The notes under the pieces were generated by a model. That model made no database searches. It was not told where the DNA came from and saw only the letters and a program-made list of their open reading frames with translations. Both the position numbers and the translations under genes were made by a program. Below are positions 32,151 to 41,211 of a stretch of DNA of 64,000 nucleotides, piece after piece. Within the stretch, counting starts at the first letter, position 1; every line of letters starts with the position of its first letter. Origin of the DNA: JAUYQR01 sp963822435 (GTDB taxonomy: Bacteria > Pseudomonadota > Alphaproteobacteria > Rhodobacterales > Rhodobacteraceae); the NCBI GenBank assembly GCA_963822435.1, contig CAWGHN010000002.1, positions 362,826-426,825 of the forward strand, written 5' to 3'.

Positions 32151-32462
32151 TCATTCAAGCGGGGAAGGCGCGTCAAGATCGACGTAGAGTTGCTGGGCTT
32201 CGGGGGCGGGGCCGCGTCGGTAACCGAGAGCCACGATGCGGATCACGCGGATCTGGCGGCCTTGCGGGAAGGTGAGGACATCGCCTGGGGTGATTTCGCG
32301 GCTGGGCCGGGTGGTGGGCATGCCGTTGACGCGGACATGGCCGTCGTCGATCAGGGCGGCGGCAAGCGCGCGGGATTTGGTGAAGCGCGCCTGCCAGAGC
32401 CATTTGTCGAGCCTGAGTTTCGGCCCGGCATCAAGGTTCGGTTTGCCGGAGGGCCCGGCCAA
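32151..32462 (-). CDS. S4-domain RNA-binding protein (Hsp15-like)
   Basis: This 103-residue protein has its S4 RNA-binding domain at KLRLDKWLWQARFTKSRALA, then DDGHVRVNGMPTTRPSREIT and PGDVLTFPQGRQIRVIRIVA. It resembles the heat-shock protein Hsp15, which rescues stalled 50S subunits carrying peptidyl-tRNA. The only in-frame start is TTG at 32462, 3 bases after the helicase stop, so it is probably translated by coupling. Its charged C-terminus is shorter than in E. coli Hsp15. Confidence 0.85.
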   Translation of the reverse strand: MAGPSGKPNLDAGPKLRLDKWLWQARFTKSRALAAALIDDGHVRVNGMPTTRPSREITPGDVLTFPQGRQIRVIRIVALGYRRGPAPEAQQLYVDLDAPSPLE

Positions 32463-32465
32463 CCT

Positions 32466-35369
32466 TTAGCCCTTGTTCTTCAGCGCCATCAGGACGGCGA
32501 AGGGATTGTCGGGGTCGATCGGCTTTTCGGGGCGCGGCGGACGGGCCTCGTAGATCGGCTTTTTCTCGGGCTGCGGCTTGCCGCCCTGACGGTCACCGCG
32601 GTCGCCCTTGCCCTTGTAAGGCTTGCCCTCGCCCGGTTTGCCCTGCGGCTTGCCGTCGCGGTTGCGGTCGCGGCGGTCGCCCTGGGGGCGATCACCCTGG
32701 GGTTTGGCCTCGCCTTCGGCTTGCGGCTTGCGCTCGGGGCGGGCGGGGCGTTCGGCGTTACGTTCGGCGTTACGTTCGGGGCGCTGGAAGCGGGGCTTGG
32801 GCGCCCAGGTGAAGGTGTAGAACACTTCCAGTTCCGGGGCAGCCGCCTCGGCCTCGGCCTCGGGTTCCGGTTCGGGCGGCGGGGCGAGGATCGAAACCTC
32901 CTCGGGGATCGGCTGGCCTGCGGCAATGGCGGCGGCGGCTTCGGCCGAGATTTCCGGGGCTTTCGGAGCCTCGGCGGTCTTGACCTTGGCGCGTTCGCCC
33001 TTTTCGGCCTTGTAGCCGAGACCGGCCATCAGATCGACGAACTGGTCAAGCGTCATGCCGGTGATCGACAGCATGTCGGGCGTGGCTTCAAACCCGGCGC
33101 GGCTGTCTTTCTGGCGCAGGATGTCGGCCAGACGTTCCAGCATGTCGATGCGGATCGCGCGGGTTCCGGCGGGGTGGTAGCCGGCCAGCGTGTAGTGCTG
33201 CTTCGGCACATCGGGGATGTTGGGGATGGTCACGAGGCCCGGCGGCGGGGATTCGGGGAATTCCTGAAGGCCGTTGAACAGCGACCACAGCACAAGGCGC
33301 AGGCGCGTGGGCGCGGGTTTCAGCAGAAGCGGCAGGAAGACGGTGAATTGTCCGAAACGGACGCCGTGCTTGCGCAGGGCACCGCGGGCTTCCTGATCCA
33401 GTTCCTTGACTTCGTTGGCCACAGCCTCGCGCGGGAGGACGCCCATCGCCTCGGAAAGGCGGAAGGCGAAGCCGCGGGCGAGGCCGGTCAGCGCTTCATC
33501 GCGGCCCATCGCAAGGAGGGGTTCGAACTGCGCGGCCACCTTGCGGTCGATGAAGTGCTGCAGACGGCGGCGGACCTTTTCGATCACCTCGGGGCCAGCC
33601 TCGTCGTCGACGAAGGCTTCCACCAAGGGTTTGGCCGGTTCGGCACCCTTGATGAGCTTGCCCACCGCGTTGGTGCCCCACATGAGGCCGCCCTGTTCGG
33701 TGAAATCAAGCTCGGTGTCCGGCGCGTTGTAGAAGCGGTCGGCGCGGAGGTGGAATTCGGGCTTCAGGGCCTGGATCGCGGCCTGCGCGAGGGTGCGGGC
33801 GGCGTCGGGCGACGTGCTGGCATCCTGACGGAAACGGAACCCTTCGAGACGGCCGACGAATTCGCCCTCGACCGTCACTTCGCCCTTGTCGTTCACTTCG
33901 GCCACGAGAGCCTCCTTCTGCTTCAACCGGCGGAGAAGAACGCTCGTCCGCCGGTCAACAAATCTTTGCGTCAGGGCGGCATGGAGCGCGTCTGACAGGC
34001 GGTCTTCTACAGCGCGCGTCTCGCCCCGCCAATGGCTTTCGTCTTCAACCCAGTTTTTACGCTGCGCGATGTAGGTCCAGGTGCGGATATGTGCCAAACG
34101 GCGCGACAATGCGTCGATATCGCCTTCGGTCTTGTCGATGCGCTTGATTGCGGGGCCAAGCCAGTCGGTCGGGATGCGACCGCCGCCAAGCCCGCGCCCG
34201 ACAAGGAAATGGAAGATCCGGGTCAAAAGGGCCGCATGTTCCGGGCCGGAGGAGGAGCGGAAATCGGGGATGCGGCAGACATCCCACAAAAGCTGCACGC
34301 GTTTCGCGTCGGTCAGCTTGTCCTGCACCTCGGGGAGTGCGGCGAGGGTCTTCAGCGCAAGAAGGTCGTCGGCATCGCGGGCGCGGGTCAGCCATTCGTC
34401 GGAGGTGGGGTGTTCCAGGCTGCGGATCAGGCGGTCGGCGCTGCCAAACTCAAGCTGTGCGTTGCGCCAGTGGAGTTTCTTGACCGGAGAAAAGCGGTGC
34501 GATTCGATGGCCTCGATCAGGTCTTCGTCGAAAGGGCGCGCCTCGCCGGTGACGCCGAAGGTGCCGTCTTCGGTGTGGCGACCGGCGCGGCCGGCGATCT
34601 GGGCCAGTTCCTGCGGGTAGAGCGCGCGCATCCGGCGGCCGTCGAACTTGGCGGTGGAGGAAAACGCGACGTGGCCAATGTCGAGGTTAAGGCCCATGCC
34701 GATGGCGTCGGTGGCGACGAGGTAATCCACATCGCCGTTCTGGTAGAGGGCGACCTGCGCGTTGCGGGTGCGGGGCGACAAGGCGCCCATCACGACCGCG
34801 CAGCCGCCCTTCTGGCGGCGGATCAGTTCCGCAATGGCGTAGACGTTTTCGACCGAAAAGCCAACGATGGCGGAGCGCGGCGGCATCCGGCTGATCTTTT
34901 TCGAGCCGGTGTAGGACAGGGTGGAGAAGCGGTCGCGTTTGAGAAACGTGACGTGCGGCACCAGTGCTGCGATGGCGTTGCGCATGGTGTCGGAGCCGAG
35001 GAACAGGGTTTCCAGCAGGCCGCGCGCGCGCAGGAGGCGGTCGGTGAAGACATGGCCGCGGTCGGCATCGGCGCAAAGCTGGATCTCATCGACGGCAACG
35101 AAATCGGCACCGATGTCGAGGGGCATCGCTTCGACGGTGCAGACCCAATACTGGGTGCGGTCAGGCACGATGCGTTCCTCGCCCGTCACCAGCGCCACCA
35201 CCGAGGGGCCGACGCGGGCCACGATGCGGTCGTAAACCTCGCGCGCAAGCAGGCGCAGCGGCAGGCCGATGACGCCGGTGCGGTGCGCCAGCATCCGGTC
35301 GATGGCATAATGGGTCTTGCCGGTGTTCGTCGGCCCAAGGACCGCCGTCACCCGCCGGGTGGCGTCCAT
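32466..35369 (-). CDS. SUV3-like DEAD/DEAH RNA helicase
   Basis: This 967-residue superfamily 2 helicase is related to mitochondrial SUV3 and alphaproteobacterial MgpS. Walker A is GPTNTGKT (12-19), motif II is DEIQ (93-96), and motif VI is IAGRAGRHTEDG. Conserved LATDAIGMGLNLDIGHVAFS supports the call. The last 130 or so residues are low complexity, made of P, E, K, R, G and D (ERNAERNAERPARPERKPQ), and probably bind RNA without a fixed fold. It begins 5 bases after a TPR gene and is followed by the S4 gene 3 bases later, forming an RNA-related operon. Confidence 0.92.
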   Translation of the reverse strand: MDATRRVTAVLGPTNTGKTHYAIDRMLAHRTGVIGLPLRLLAREVYDRIVARVGPSVVALVTGEERIVPDRTQYWVCTVEAMPLDIGADFVAVDEIQLCADADRGHVFTDRLLRARGLLETLFLGSDTMRNAIAALVPHVTFLKRDRFSTLSYTGSKKISRMPPRSAIVGFSVENVYAIAELIRRQKGGCAVVMGALSPRTRNAQVALYQNGDVDYLVATDAIGMGLNLDIGHVAFSSTAKFDGRRMRALYPQELAQIAGRAGRHTEDGTFGVTGEARPFDEDLIEAIESHRFSPVKKLHWRNAQLEFGSADRLIRSLEHPTSDEWLTRARDADDLLALKTLAALPEVQDKLTDAKRVQLLWDVCRIPDFRSSSGPEHAALLTRIFHFLVGRGLGGGRIPTDWLGPAIKRIDKTEGDIDALSRRLAHIRTWTYIAQRKNWVEDESHWRGETRAVEDRLSDALHAALTQRFVDRRTSVLLRRLKQKEALVAEVNDKGEVTVEGEFVGRLEGFRFRQDASTSPDAARTLAQAAIQALKPEFHLRADRFYNAPDTELDFTEQGGLMWGTNAVGKLIKGAEPAKPLVEAFVDDEAGPEVIEKVRRRLQHFIDRKVAAQFEPLLAMGRDEALTGLARGFAFRLSEAMGVLPREAVANEVKELDQEARGALRKHGVRFGQFTVFLPLLLKPAPTRLRLVLWSLFNGLQEFPESPPPGLVTIPNIPDVPKQHYTLAGYHPAGTRAIRIDMLERLADILRQKDSRAGFEATPDMLSITGMTLDQFVDLMAGLGYKAEKGERAKVKTAEAPKAPEISAEAAAAIAAGQPIPEEVSILAPPPEPEPEAEAEAAAPELEVFYTFTWAPKPRFQRPERNAERNAERPARPERKPQAEGEAKPQGDRPQGDRRDRNRDGKPQGKPGEGKPYKGKGDRGDRQGGKPQPEKKPIYEARPPRPEKPIDPDNPFAVLMALKNKG

Positions 35370-35374
35370 CTGGA

Positions 35375-35938
35375 TTAAAGCTCCTGGCCCTCGGCTTCGG
35401 TTTCGAGACGCTCGATGGCGTCCTTTACGCTTTCCAGGTTCGGATGCAAGGCGAGTGCTGCCTTGTAGACCTCGAGAGCGCGTTCGGGTTTACCCAATTC
35501 TTCGAGGATCATCCCGAGGCCCGACAAGGCGCCGAAATGCCGGGGATTGAGGGTCAGGGTATGGGCGATGTCGGAGACGGCGGGGCCAAACTCGCCCATG
35601 TTGTAAAATGCGGTCGCGCGGGAATTCCACGCTTCGGCAAAGTCGGGCGCCTGGTCGATGATCGCCGTGAAATGGTCGATCGCGGTCTGATTGTCACCGG
35701 CGGCCATCGCATCGCGGCCGCGTTGCAGCAGAAGATCCATCGCGGGCGAGCCGGATTTTGACCATTCGATCCAGATCTCGCTTTCGATCCGACCGGCGGC
35801 CTCTGCCTCGGCGGTTTGCAGGCGCGAAAAGAGGTCGTCGAGTTTTGCGCTATCCTCGGCGGCGGCGGCGGCGCATGTCAGGAAAAGCGGCAAAACTGCC
35901 GCAACGATAGCATTGAGAAACCCGCGCCAGACTTTCAT
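35375..35938 (-). CDS. Exported TPR-repeat protein
   Basis: This 187-residue protein has a signal peptide (FLNAIVAAVLPLFLTCAAAA) and at least three tetratricopeptide units, read as AMAAGDNQTAIDHFTAIIDQ, FAEAWNSRATAFYNMGEFGP and FGALSGLGMILEELGKPERA. It is probably a periplasmic scaffold. It opens the operon with the helicase. In other alphaproteobacteria a similar TPR protein is found in this place, but no function is established. Confidence 0.85.
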   Translation of the reverse strand: MKVWRGFLNAIVAAVLPLFLTCAAAAAEDSAKLDDLFSRLQTAEAEAAGRIESEIWIEWSKSGSPAMDLLLQRGRDAMAAGDNQTAIDHFTAIIDQAPDFAEAWNSRATAFYNMGEFGPAVSDIAHTLTLNPRHFGALSGLGMILEELGKPERALEVYKAALALHPNLESVKDAIERLETEAEGQEL

Positions 35939-36004
35939 ACTTCAATGGTAGCCGATCCGCGACGGATTGCCAGTGGCCCGAGGGTCACGAATGGGAGACA
36001 ATGC

Positions 36005-36292
36005 ATGAGCGAGATGATTGATGCGGCGGTGCGGGTGCTGGGCGCAAAGCTGTCGGGCGGGTTTGACGGGGTGGCGAAGTTCGTCATTCCGGGCGAAGGT
36101 GCGATCATGCTGGACGCAGACGGTGTGCGCGCCGGCGACGAGGAGGCGGATGTGACGCTGACAGCGGATGCGGACGTGTTTCGCGCAATCCTTGAGGGCG
36201 ACATGAACGCCACCTCGGCTTTCATGCAAGGCAAGCTGAAAGTGGATGGCAGCATGGGCATGGCGATGAAGATCGGGTCGGTTCTGGCGTGA
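36005..36292 (+). CDS. SCP2 sterol-carrier-like protein
   Basis: This 95-residue single-domain protein starts MSEMIDAAVRVLGAKLSGGF. It shows the SCP2 core: VAKFVIPGEGAIMLDADGV, DVTLTADADVFRAILEGDMN and the terminal FMQGKLKVDGSMGMAMKIGS. Members bind hydrophobic acyl or isoprenoid ligands. GGGAG lies about 10 bases before the ATG at 36005. Its stop overlaps the GTG start of the next gene, a lipase-like hydrolase, so the two are coupled and may share a lipid substrate. Confidence 0.9.
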   Translation: MSEMIDAAVRVLGAKLSGGFDGVAKFVIPGEGAIMLDADGVRAGDEEADVTLTADADVFRAILEGDMNATSAFMQGKLKVDGSMGMAMKIGSVLA

Positions 36293-37221
36293 ACGAAGCA
36301 CCGTTCCACGCGGATGTGGCAGATGCGCCGCCGGGGGGCCGGACGGTGTGGGTGGCCACGCGCGACGGTGTGCGCATCCGCGTGACATTCTGGGCCGGGG
36401 GGGCGAAGGGGACGGTGTTCCTGTTCCCTGGCCGCACCGAATGCGTCGAGAAATACGGCCGGGCGGCGGGCGACATTCTGGCGCGCGGGTATTCGGTGAT
36501 CACGGTCGATTGGCGCGGGCAAGGGTTGGCGGCGCGGGCGCTGCGCGATCCGATGAGCGGGCATGTCGACGATTTCGCCGAATATCAGGCCGACGTGGAT
36601 GCGATGATCACGACGGCGGACACGGCAGGGCTGCCACAGCCGCATTTCCTGATGGCCCATTCGATGGGCGGCTGCATCGCCCTGCGGTCGCTGATCCGCG
36701 GCCTGCCATTCCGCGCGGCGGCGTTTTCGGCGCCGATGTGGGGGATTTCGATGGCGACGTGGCTGCGGCCCGTGGCGCATGTGGTGACGCATCTGTCGAG
36801 CTATTTCGGCCAGCGCCACCGCTATGCGCCGGGGACCGGGCCGATCACCTATCTGGCCGAGGCGGCGTTTCAGGGCAACGTGCTGACCACCGATCCCGAA
36901 ATGTGGGAGTATATGCGGCGGCAGGTGGTGGATCACCCGGAGCTTGCCTTGGGGGGCCCGTCGCTGGCGTGGCTGCGTGCGGCGCTCAAGGAATGTGGCG
37001 CGCTGTCGGTGCTGCCGTCGCCGCAGGTGCCGGCCTATTGCGCGCTGGGCACGGCGGAAAAGGTGGTCGATGTGGGGCCGGTGCATCTGCGGATGGCGGC
37101 GTGGAAGGGGGGCGAACTGGACCTTTTCCAGGGCGCCGAACACGAGATCATGATGGAAGGCCCGGCGATGCGGAAACGCTTTTTCGACCGGGCGGCGGCG
37201 CTGTTCGACGCGCACCGCTAG
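36289..37221 (+). CDS. Alpha/beta hydrolase (lysophospholipase-like)
   Basis: This 310-residue serine hydrolase of the PldB/monoglyceride lipase type starts at GTG 36289, overlapping the SCP2 stop (GTGA). The nucleophile elbow is AHSMGG, preceded by the TVDWRGQGLAAR strand-loop. The acid is probably D in the EKVVDVG region, and the catalytic histidine is in GAEHEIMMEG. Likely substrates are lysophospholipids or monoacylglycerols. The coupling with an SCP2-type lipid carrier supports a lipid role. Confidence 0.87.
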   Translation: MNEAPFHADVADAPPGGRTVWVATRDGVRIRVTFWAGGAKGTVFLFPGRTECVEKYGRAAGDILARGYSVITVDWRGQGLAARALRDPMSGHVDDFAEYQADVDAMITTADTAGLPQPHFLMAHSMGGCIALRSLIRGLPFRAAAFSAPMWGISMATWLRPVAHVVTHLSSYFGQRHRYAPGTGPITYLAEAAFQGNVLTTDPEMWEYMRRQVVDHPELALGGPSLAWLRAALKECGALSVLPSPQVPAYCALGTAEKVVDVGPVHLRMAAWKGGELDLFQGAEHEIMMEGPAMRKRFFDRAAALFDAHR

Positions 37222-37224
37222 GGA

Positions 37225-37683
37225 TCAGAACGCCTCGGGCTTGGCCTCGCGCGCCATGTGGTCGAGGACGGCGTTGACGAACTTTGGTTCCTTGCCGTCG
37301 GGGAAGAAGGCCTTGGCCACATCGACGTATTCCGTGATCGCGACCTTGGGCGGGGTGGCCAGATCGACGATTTCGGCCCCTGCGGCGCGGAAGAGGGCGC
37401 GCAGCACCGGGTCGATCCGGTCGATCGGCCAGGCGGCGATCAGGGCGCGGTCGGTCAACTGGTCGATGCGGGCCTGCCAGTTGACGGCAGCGGCGACAAT
37501 GGCGCGGAAGTGGTCGACGTTGCCTTCGGCAAATTCGCCCTCTTCATAGGTGGCCCCAAAGCGGTGGGTTTCAAATTCGCGCGTCACGTCCTCGACGGTC
37601 TGGCCAGAGACTTCCATCTGGAACAGCGCCTGCACGGCGTAAAGCCGCGAGGCTGACTTCATCTGGCGTTTGTCGATTTTCAT
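37225..37683 (-). CDS. nusB: Transcription antitermination protein NusB
   Basis: This 152-residue all-helical protein binds boxA RNA with NusE/S10 in rRNA antitermination. It starts MKIDKRQMKSASRLYAVQAL and contains LTDRALIAAWPIDRIDPVLR, PPKVAITEYVDVAKAF and KFVNAVLDHMA, all characteristic of NusB. The start overlaps the ribH stop by ATGA, the common ribH-nusB coupling. It is convergent with the hydrolase, with 3 bases between the stops. Confidence 0.95.
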   Translation of the reverse strand: MKIDKRQMKSASRLYAVQALFQMEVSGQTVEDVTREFETHRFGATYEEGEFAEGNVDHFRAIVAAAVNWQARIDQLTDRALIAAWPIDRIDPVLRALFRAAGAEIVDLATPPKVAITEYVDVAKAFFPDGKEPKFVNAVLDHMAREAKPEAF

Positions 37684-38180
37684 GCGCGAAAGCCAATTCC
37701 CTTGCTGGACCCGGCCCATTTGCGCGAAAGGGCCACAAGGTGCAAGGCCGCCGCTGCGGCACCGCCGCCTTTGTTTTGCCCGGCAGGGTCGGCGCGAACC
37801 TCGGCCTGGGCGCGGTTCTCGACGGTGAGGATGCCGTTGCCGATGCAGGCGCCTTGCAGCCCCAGAAGGCTGAGCGCGCGGGAGCTGTCGTTGCAGACGG
37901 TGTCGTAATGCGTGGTCTCGCCCCGGATCACGCAGCCAAGGGCGACGTAGCCGTCATAGTCGGCCAGCCGTTCGGCAAGGGCGATGGCGGAGGGCACTTC
38001 CAGCGCGCCGGGAACTTCGATCAGGTCAGCCTCGGCACCGGCTGCGGCGGCGATGGCGCGGGCGCCGGCGATCAGGTTGTCGGCGATGTCCTTGTAGTAG
38101 GGGGCGACGACGATCAGCAGTTTCACCGGCTTGTCAAAGGTCGGCAGCGGCAGGGTGTAGTGGGTTTCGGCGGTGGCCAT
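37680..38180 (-). CDS. ribH: 6,7-dimethyl-8-ribityllumazine synthase
   Basis: This 166-residue enzyme condenses 5-amino-6-ribitylaminouracil with dihydroxybutanone phosphate to form lumazine. Conserved blocks are EVPGALEVPSAIALAERLAD, ALGCVIRGETTHYDTVCND (catalytic H in the ETTHYD region) and GNGILTVENRAQAEVRAD. It follows ribB by 4 bases and overlaps nusB, so ribB-ribH-nusB forms one unit. Confidence 0.96.
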   Translation of the reverse strand: MATAETHYTLPLPTFDKPVKLLIVVAPYYKDIADNLIAGARAIAAAAGAEADLIEVPGALEVPSAIALAERLADYDGYVALGCVIRGETTHYDTVCNDSSRALSLLGLQGACIGNGILTVENRAQAEVRADPAGQNKGGGAAAAALHLVALSRKWAGSSKGIGFRA

Positions 38181-38184
38181 CGGG

Positions 38185-39276
38185 TTATTCCTTGATCGGG
38201 CGGGTGCCCGCGATGGTCAGGCCGTAGCCCTCAAGCCCCACCAGCTTCGGTGCGACCGAATTCGTGACCAGCGTGATCGACGACAGGCCAAGCGCCGACA
38301 GGATCTGCGCACCGATGCCGTATTGGCGCAGGGTTTGCGGCGAATGTTCGCCGTCTTCGACCATCTTCATCGTGGTGTCGCGCAGAAGGACCACGACGCC
38401 GCGGCCTTCGGCGGCGATGGTGCGCATGGCAGCGGGCAGGTCGCTGCCCGAGCCGAGGCCAAGCACGTCTTCCAAGGGGTTCAGGGCGTGGACACGCACC
38501 AGCACCGGTTCGGCGGAGGTCAGGTCGCCCTTGCACAGCACGACATGGTCGGCACCCTGCGTGTCATCGGTGAAAACCCGCATCAGCCAGTCGCCGCCAT
38601 GCGCCGACGACACGGCCTTGACCGAGCGTTCGCGCACGAGGTTGTCGTGGCGGCGGCGGTAGGCGATCAGGTCGCTGATCGTGCCGATCTTGAGGCCGTG
38701 CTTCTGGCCGAACTTGATAAGGTCGGGCAGGCGGGCCATCGTGCCATCGTCGTTCATCACTTCGCAGATCACGCCCGAGGGGTTCAGACCGGCCAGGCGG
38801 CTGACGTCCACCGCGGCTTCGGTGTGACCGGCGCGAACCAGAACGCCGCCGTCGCGGGCGCGCAGCGGGAAGATGTGGCCGGGGCTGGCGATGTCGGCCG
38901 CGCCTTTGGAGGGATCGGTCGCGACCGATACGGTGCGCGCCCGGTCGGCCGCGGAAATGCCGGTGTCGATGCCGTCGACCGCCTCGATCGACAGGGTGAA
39001 GGCCGAGGAGTGGCGCGAGGAATTCTTGCGATCCATCAGTTGCAGACCAAGCTGGTCAACCCGGTCGGCGGTCAACGCAAGGCAGATCAGCCCGCGCCCG
39101 TGGGTGGCCATGAAGTTGATCGCGTTCGGCGTGCACATCTGGGCGGGGATCACCAGATCGCCCTCATTCTCGCGGTCCTCATGGTCGACGAGGATGAACA
39201 TGCGCCCGTTGCGGGCATCTTCGATGATGTCCTCGGTCGAGGAGATGGCATCGGAATAGGAGGTGGTTTCGGTCAT
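38185..39276 (-). CDS. ribB: 3,4-dihydroxy-2-butanone 4-phosphate synthase, fused to a GTP cyclohydrolase II-like domain
   Basis: This 363-residue protein has an N-terminal DHBP synthase domain with DHEDRENEGDLVIPAQMCTP (acidic metal-binding loop), RHSSAFTLSIEAVDGIDTGI and RAGHTEAAVDVSRLAGL. The C-terminal 150 residues have the RibA fold, but the zinc cysteines and most catalytic residues of GTP cyclohydrolase II are not visible, so only the first activity is expected. This is common in alphaproteobacteria. The start at 39276 (MTETTSYSD) is preferred; an upstream ATG adds 8 residues. A longer open frame beyond it is spurious. It opens the ribB-ribH-nusB unit. Confidence 0.93.
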   Translation of the reverse strand: MTETTSYSDAISSTEDIIEDARNGRMFILVDHEDRENEGDLVIPAQMCTPNAINFMATHGRGLICLALTADRVDQLGLQLMDRKNSSRHSSAFTLSIEAVDGIDTGISAADRARTVSVATDPSKGAADIASPGHIFPLRARDGGVLVRAGHTEAAVDVSRLAGLNPSGVICEVMNDDGTMARLPDLIKFGQKHGLKIGTISDLIAYRRRHDNLVRERSVKAVSSAHGGDWLMRVFTDDTQGADHVVLCKGDLTSAEPVLVRVHALNPLEDVLGLGSGSDLPAAMRTIAAEGRGVVVLLRDTTMKMVEDGEHSPQTLRQYGIGAQILSALGLSSITLVTNSVAPKLVGLEGYGLTIAGTRPIKE

Positions 39277-39374
39277 GGCGACAGGCTCCGCGGCGGGCAT
39301 GGGCTGCCGTGTAGCGCGGCGAGGCGGCAAATGCCAGAGCCGCTTGGTCTGCGGTGGCGCGCAGTCGGTGTGTG

Positions 39375-40127
39375 CTAGGCGGCGGCGAGGGCTGCAAGGC
39401 AGGCCGCTTCGGCCAGCTGTTGCGACGCACCGAGGATGTCGCCGGTCTGCCCGCCGATGCGGCGCTGTGCGGTGCGGGCAAGAAGGGCGGCCGTGAGGGC
39501 GGTGCCGATGATCATCGTGATGGCGGTGCCGCCGGTGAGGACGAGGGCGATGAGGGCCGCGAGGGCTGCGCCGGTGGCGGCGATGGCGGGGTCGGGTGCG
39601 CCGGTGCTGTGCGACAGGCCCGTGCCGCGCGCGTTTGGCAGATGCGCCATCAACAGCGCCATTGGTGCGCGGCTGAGCGCGCCGACGGCGATCAGCGCGG
39701 CCCCGTGCTGGCCGCTGGCGAGGATCGTGGTCAGCGCGGACCAGCGCGCGAGCGTGACGAGGAGAAGGGCAAGAACGCCGTAGCTGCCGACGCGGCTGTC
39801 CTTCATGATCTCCAGCCGGCGTTCGCGGGTCCAGCCACCGAAAAGGCCATCGGCGGTGTCCGACAGCCCGTCTTCGTGCAGCGCGCCGGTGAGGCAGGCG
39901 AGGGCGGCAAGGGTGGCGGCGGCGGTCACGCCGGGGGTGAGGCCAAGCGTCAGGCACAGCGATGCGGCAAGGGCGGCAAGTGCGCCGAGGATCGCGCCGA
40001 CCAAAGGCCAGGCCCAGGCCGAGTTGGCACCCTGAGGGGTGTGGTCAGGCAGGGGCAGGCGGCTGAGAAGGGCCGCCGCCGACAGCAGGTCGGGAACGAA
40101 GCGCGCCATGATGTCGCGTGTGGTCAT
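39375..40127 (-). CDS. cobS: Adenosylcobinamide-GDP ribazoletransferase
   Basis: This 250-residue multi-span membrane enzyme joins adenosylcobinamide-GDP and alpha-ribazole in the last assembly step of vitamin B12 (CobS/CobV). Landmarks are LLSRLPLPDHTPQGANSAWA near the N-terminus and the acidic motif GALHEDGLSDTADGLFGGW, which binds magnesium and substrate. KDSRVGSYGVLALLLVTLAR follows. I take the ATG at 40127, one codon after a possible TTG. The cobT gene is divergent, 79 bases away, and encodes the preceding step. Confidence 0.95.
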   Translation of the reverse strand: MTTRDIMARFVPDLLSAAALLSRLPLPDHTPQGANSAWAWPLVGAILGALAALAASLCLTLGLTPGVTAAATLAALACLTGALHEDGLSDTADGLFGGWTRERRLEIMKDSRVGSYGVLALLLVTLARWSALTTILASGQHGAALIAVGALSRAPMALLMAHLPNARGTGLSHSTGAPDPAIAATGAALAALIALVLTGGTAITMIIGTALTAALLARTAQRRIGGQTGDILGASQQLAEAACLAALAAA

Positions 40128-40206
40128 CAAAGCGGCCCTTCCCGACTGGCGTTCCGATCCCCCCTCAGGTAGCCCGAGGCGGAGACAGGATCAATCGGAG
40201 AGCATC

Positions 40207-41211
40207 ATGGCGTTTCAGTCGCTGGCAGAGTTCGCGGCCCTTTTGCAGGCGCTGCCTGCACCCGACGCGGCGGCCATTGCCGCAGCCGAGGCGCGCAACG
40301 GGACGCTGACCAAGCCGCCGGGTGCGCTGGGGCGGCTGGAAGCGGTGGCGATCTGGATGGCGGGCTGGCAGGGCACCGACCGGCCAAGTGCCAAGGCACC
40401 GCAGATCGTGATATTCGCCGGAAATCACGGTGTTACCGCGCGCGGCGTGTCGGCCTTTCCGGCGGAGGTGACGGTGCAGATGGTGGCCAATTTCAGCGCG
40501 GGCGGGGCGGCGATCAACCAGCTTGCCAAAGCGTTCGGGGCGCGGCTGGACGTGCATGCGCTGGATCTGGACCGGCCAACGGCGGATTTCACGCAAACGG
40601 CCGCGATGACCGAGGCCGAGGTTGTGGCGGCCCTGCTGACCGGGTGGAATGCGGTTGATCCGGAGGCGGATCTGTTCGTCGCGGGCGAGATGGGCATCGG
40701 CAACACCACGGTCGCGGCGGCGCTGGCGGCGGCGCTTTATGGCGGCACGGGCTGGGCGGGGCGCGGCACGGGCGTCGATGACGCAGGCCTGGCGCGCAAG
40801 GAGGCTGCGGTGGCCGAGGGCGTGGCGCGCCATGCGGACGTGCTGGGCGAGCCGTTGCAGGTGCTGCGCTGCCTTGGCGGGCGCGAGATTGCGGCGATGG
40901 CCGGGGCAATTGCGCGGGCGCGGATGGAACGGGTGCCGGTGATCCTTGACGGGTTCATCGTGTGCGCGGCGGCGGCGGTGCTGGCCAAAGCGGCCCCCGG
41001 CGCGCTGGACCACTGCATCGCGGGGCATCTGAGTGCCGAAGGCGCGCATCGTCGGCTGCTGGACGCACTGGGACTGGAGCCCTTGTTGTCACTGGGGCTG
41101 CGGCTGGGCGAAGGCTCGGGTGCGGCGCTGGCGATTGGCGTGGTGCAGGGCGCGGTCGCCTGCCATTCCGGCATGATGACCTTTGCCGAAGCCGGCGTGG
41201 CTGCGGGGTAA
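40207..41211 (+). CDS. cobT: Nicotinate-nucleotide-dimethylbenzimidazole phosphoribosyltransferase
   Basis: This 334-residue cytoplasmic enzyme activates dimethylbenzimidazole to alpha-ribazole phosphate for the lower ligand of B12 (CobT, called CobU in Pseudomonas). Conserved blocks are TKPPGALGRLEAVAIWMAGW, IFAGNHGVTARGVSAFP, AGEMGIGNTTVAAALAAALY and LGLRLGEGSGAALAI; the catalytic glutamate is in the last block. GGAGAGC precedes the ATG. It is divergent from cobS. The intergenic space is too short for a cobalamin riboswitch. Confidence 0.96.
   Translation: MAFQSLAEFAALLQALPAPDAAAIAAAEARNGTLTKPPGALGRLEAVAIWMAGWQGTDRPSAKAPQIVIFAGNHGVTARGVSAFPAEVTVQMVANFSAGGAAINQLAKAFGARLDVHALDLDRPTADFTQTAAMTEAEVVAALLTGWNAVDPEADLFVAGEMGIGNTTVAAALAAALYGGTGWAGRGTGVDDAGLARKEAAVAEGVARHADVLGEPLQVLRCLGGREIAAMAGAIARARMERVPVILDGFIVCAAAAVLAKAAPGALDHCIAGHLSAEGAHRRLLDALGLEPLLSLGLRLGEGSGAALAIGVVQGAVACHSGMMTFAEAGVAAG

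Noticed and set aside
32190..33995. 601-codon plus-strand frame opposite the helicase
   Set aside because: The helicase motifs on the minus strand are unambiguous, and this frame has the usual shadow composition.
39277..39957. N-terminal extension of RibB to 590 codons
   Set aside because: The added part is antisense to cobS and rich in R, H and P; the family start at MTETTSYSD is clear.
40128..40206. Cobalamin riboswitch between cobS and cobT
   Set aside because: The gap is only 79 bases, too short for the element, and no B12-box sequence is seen.
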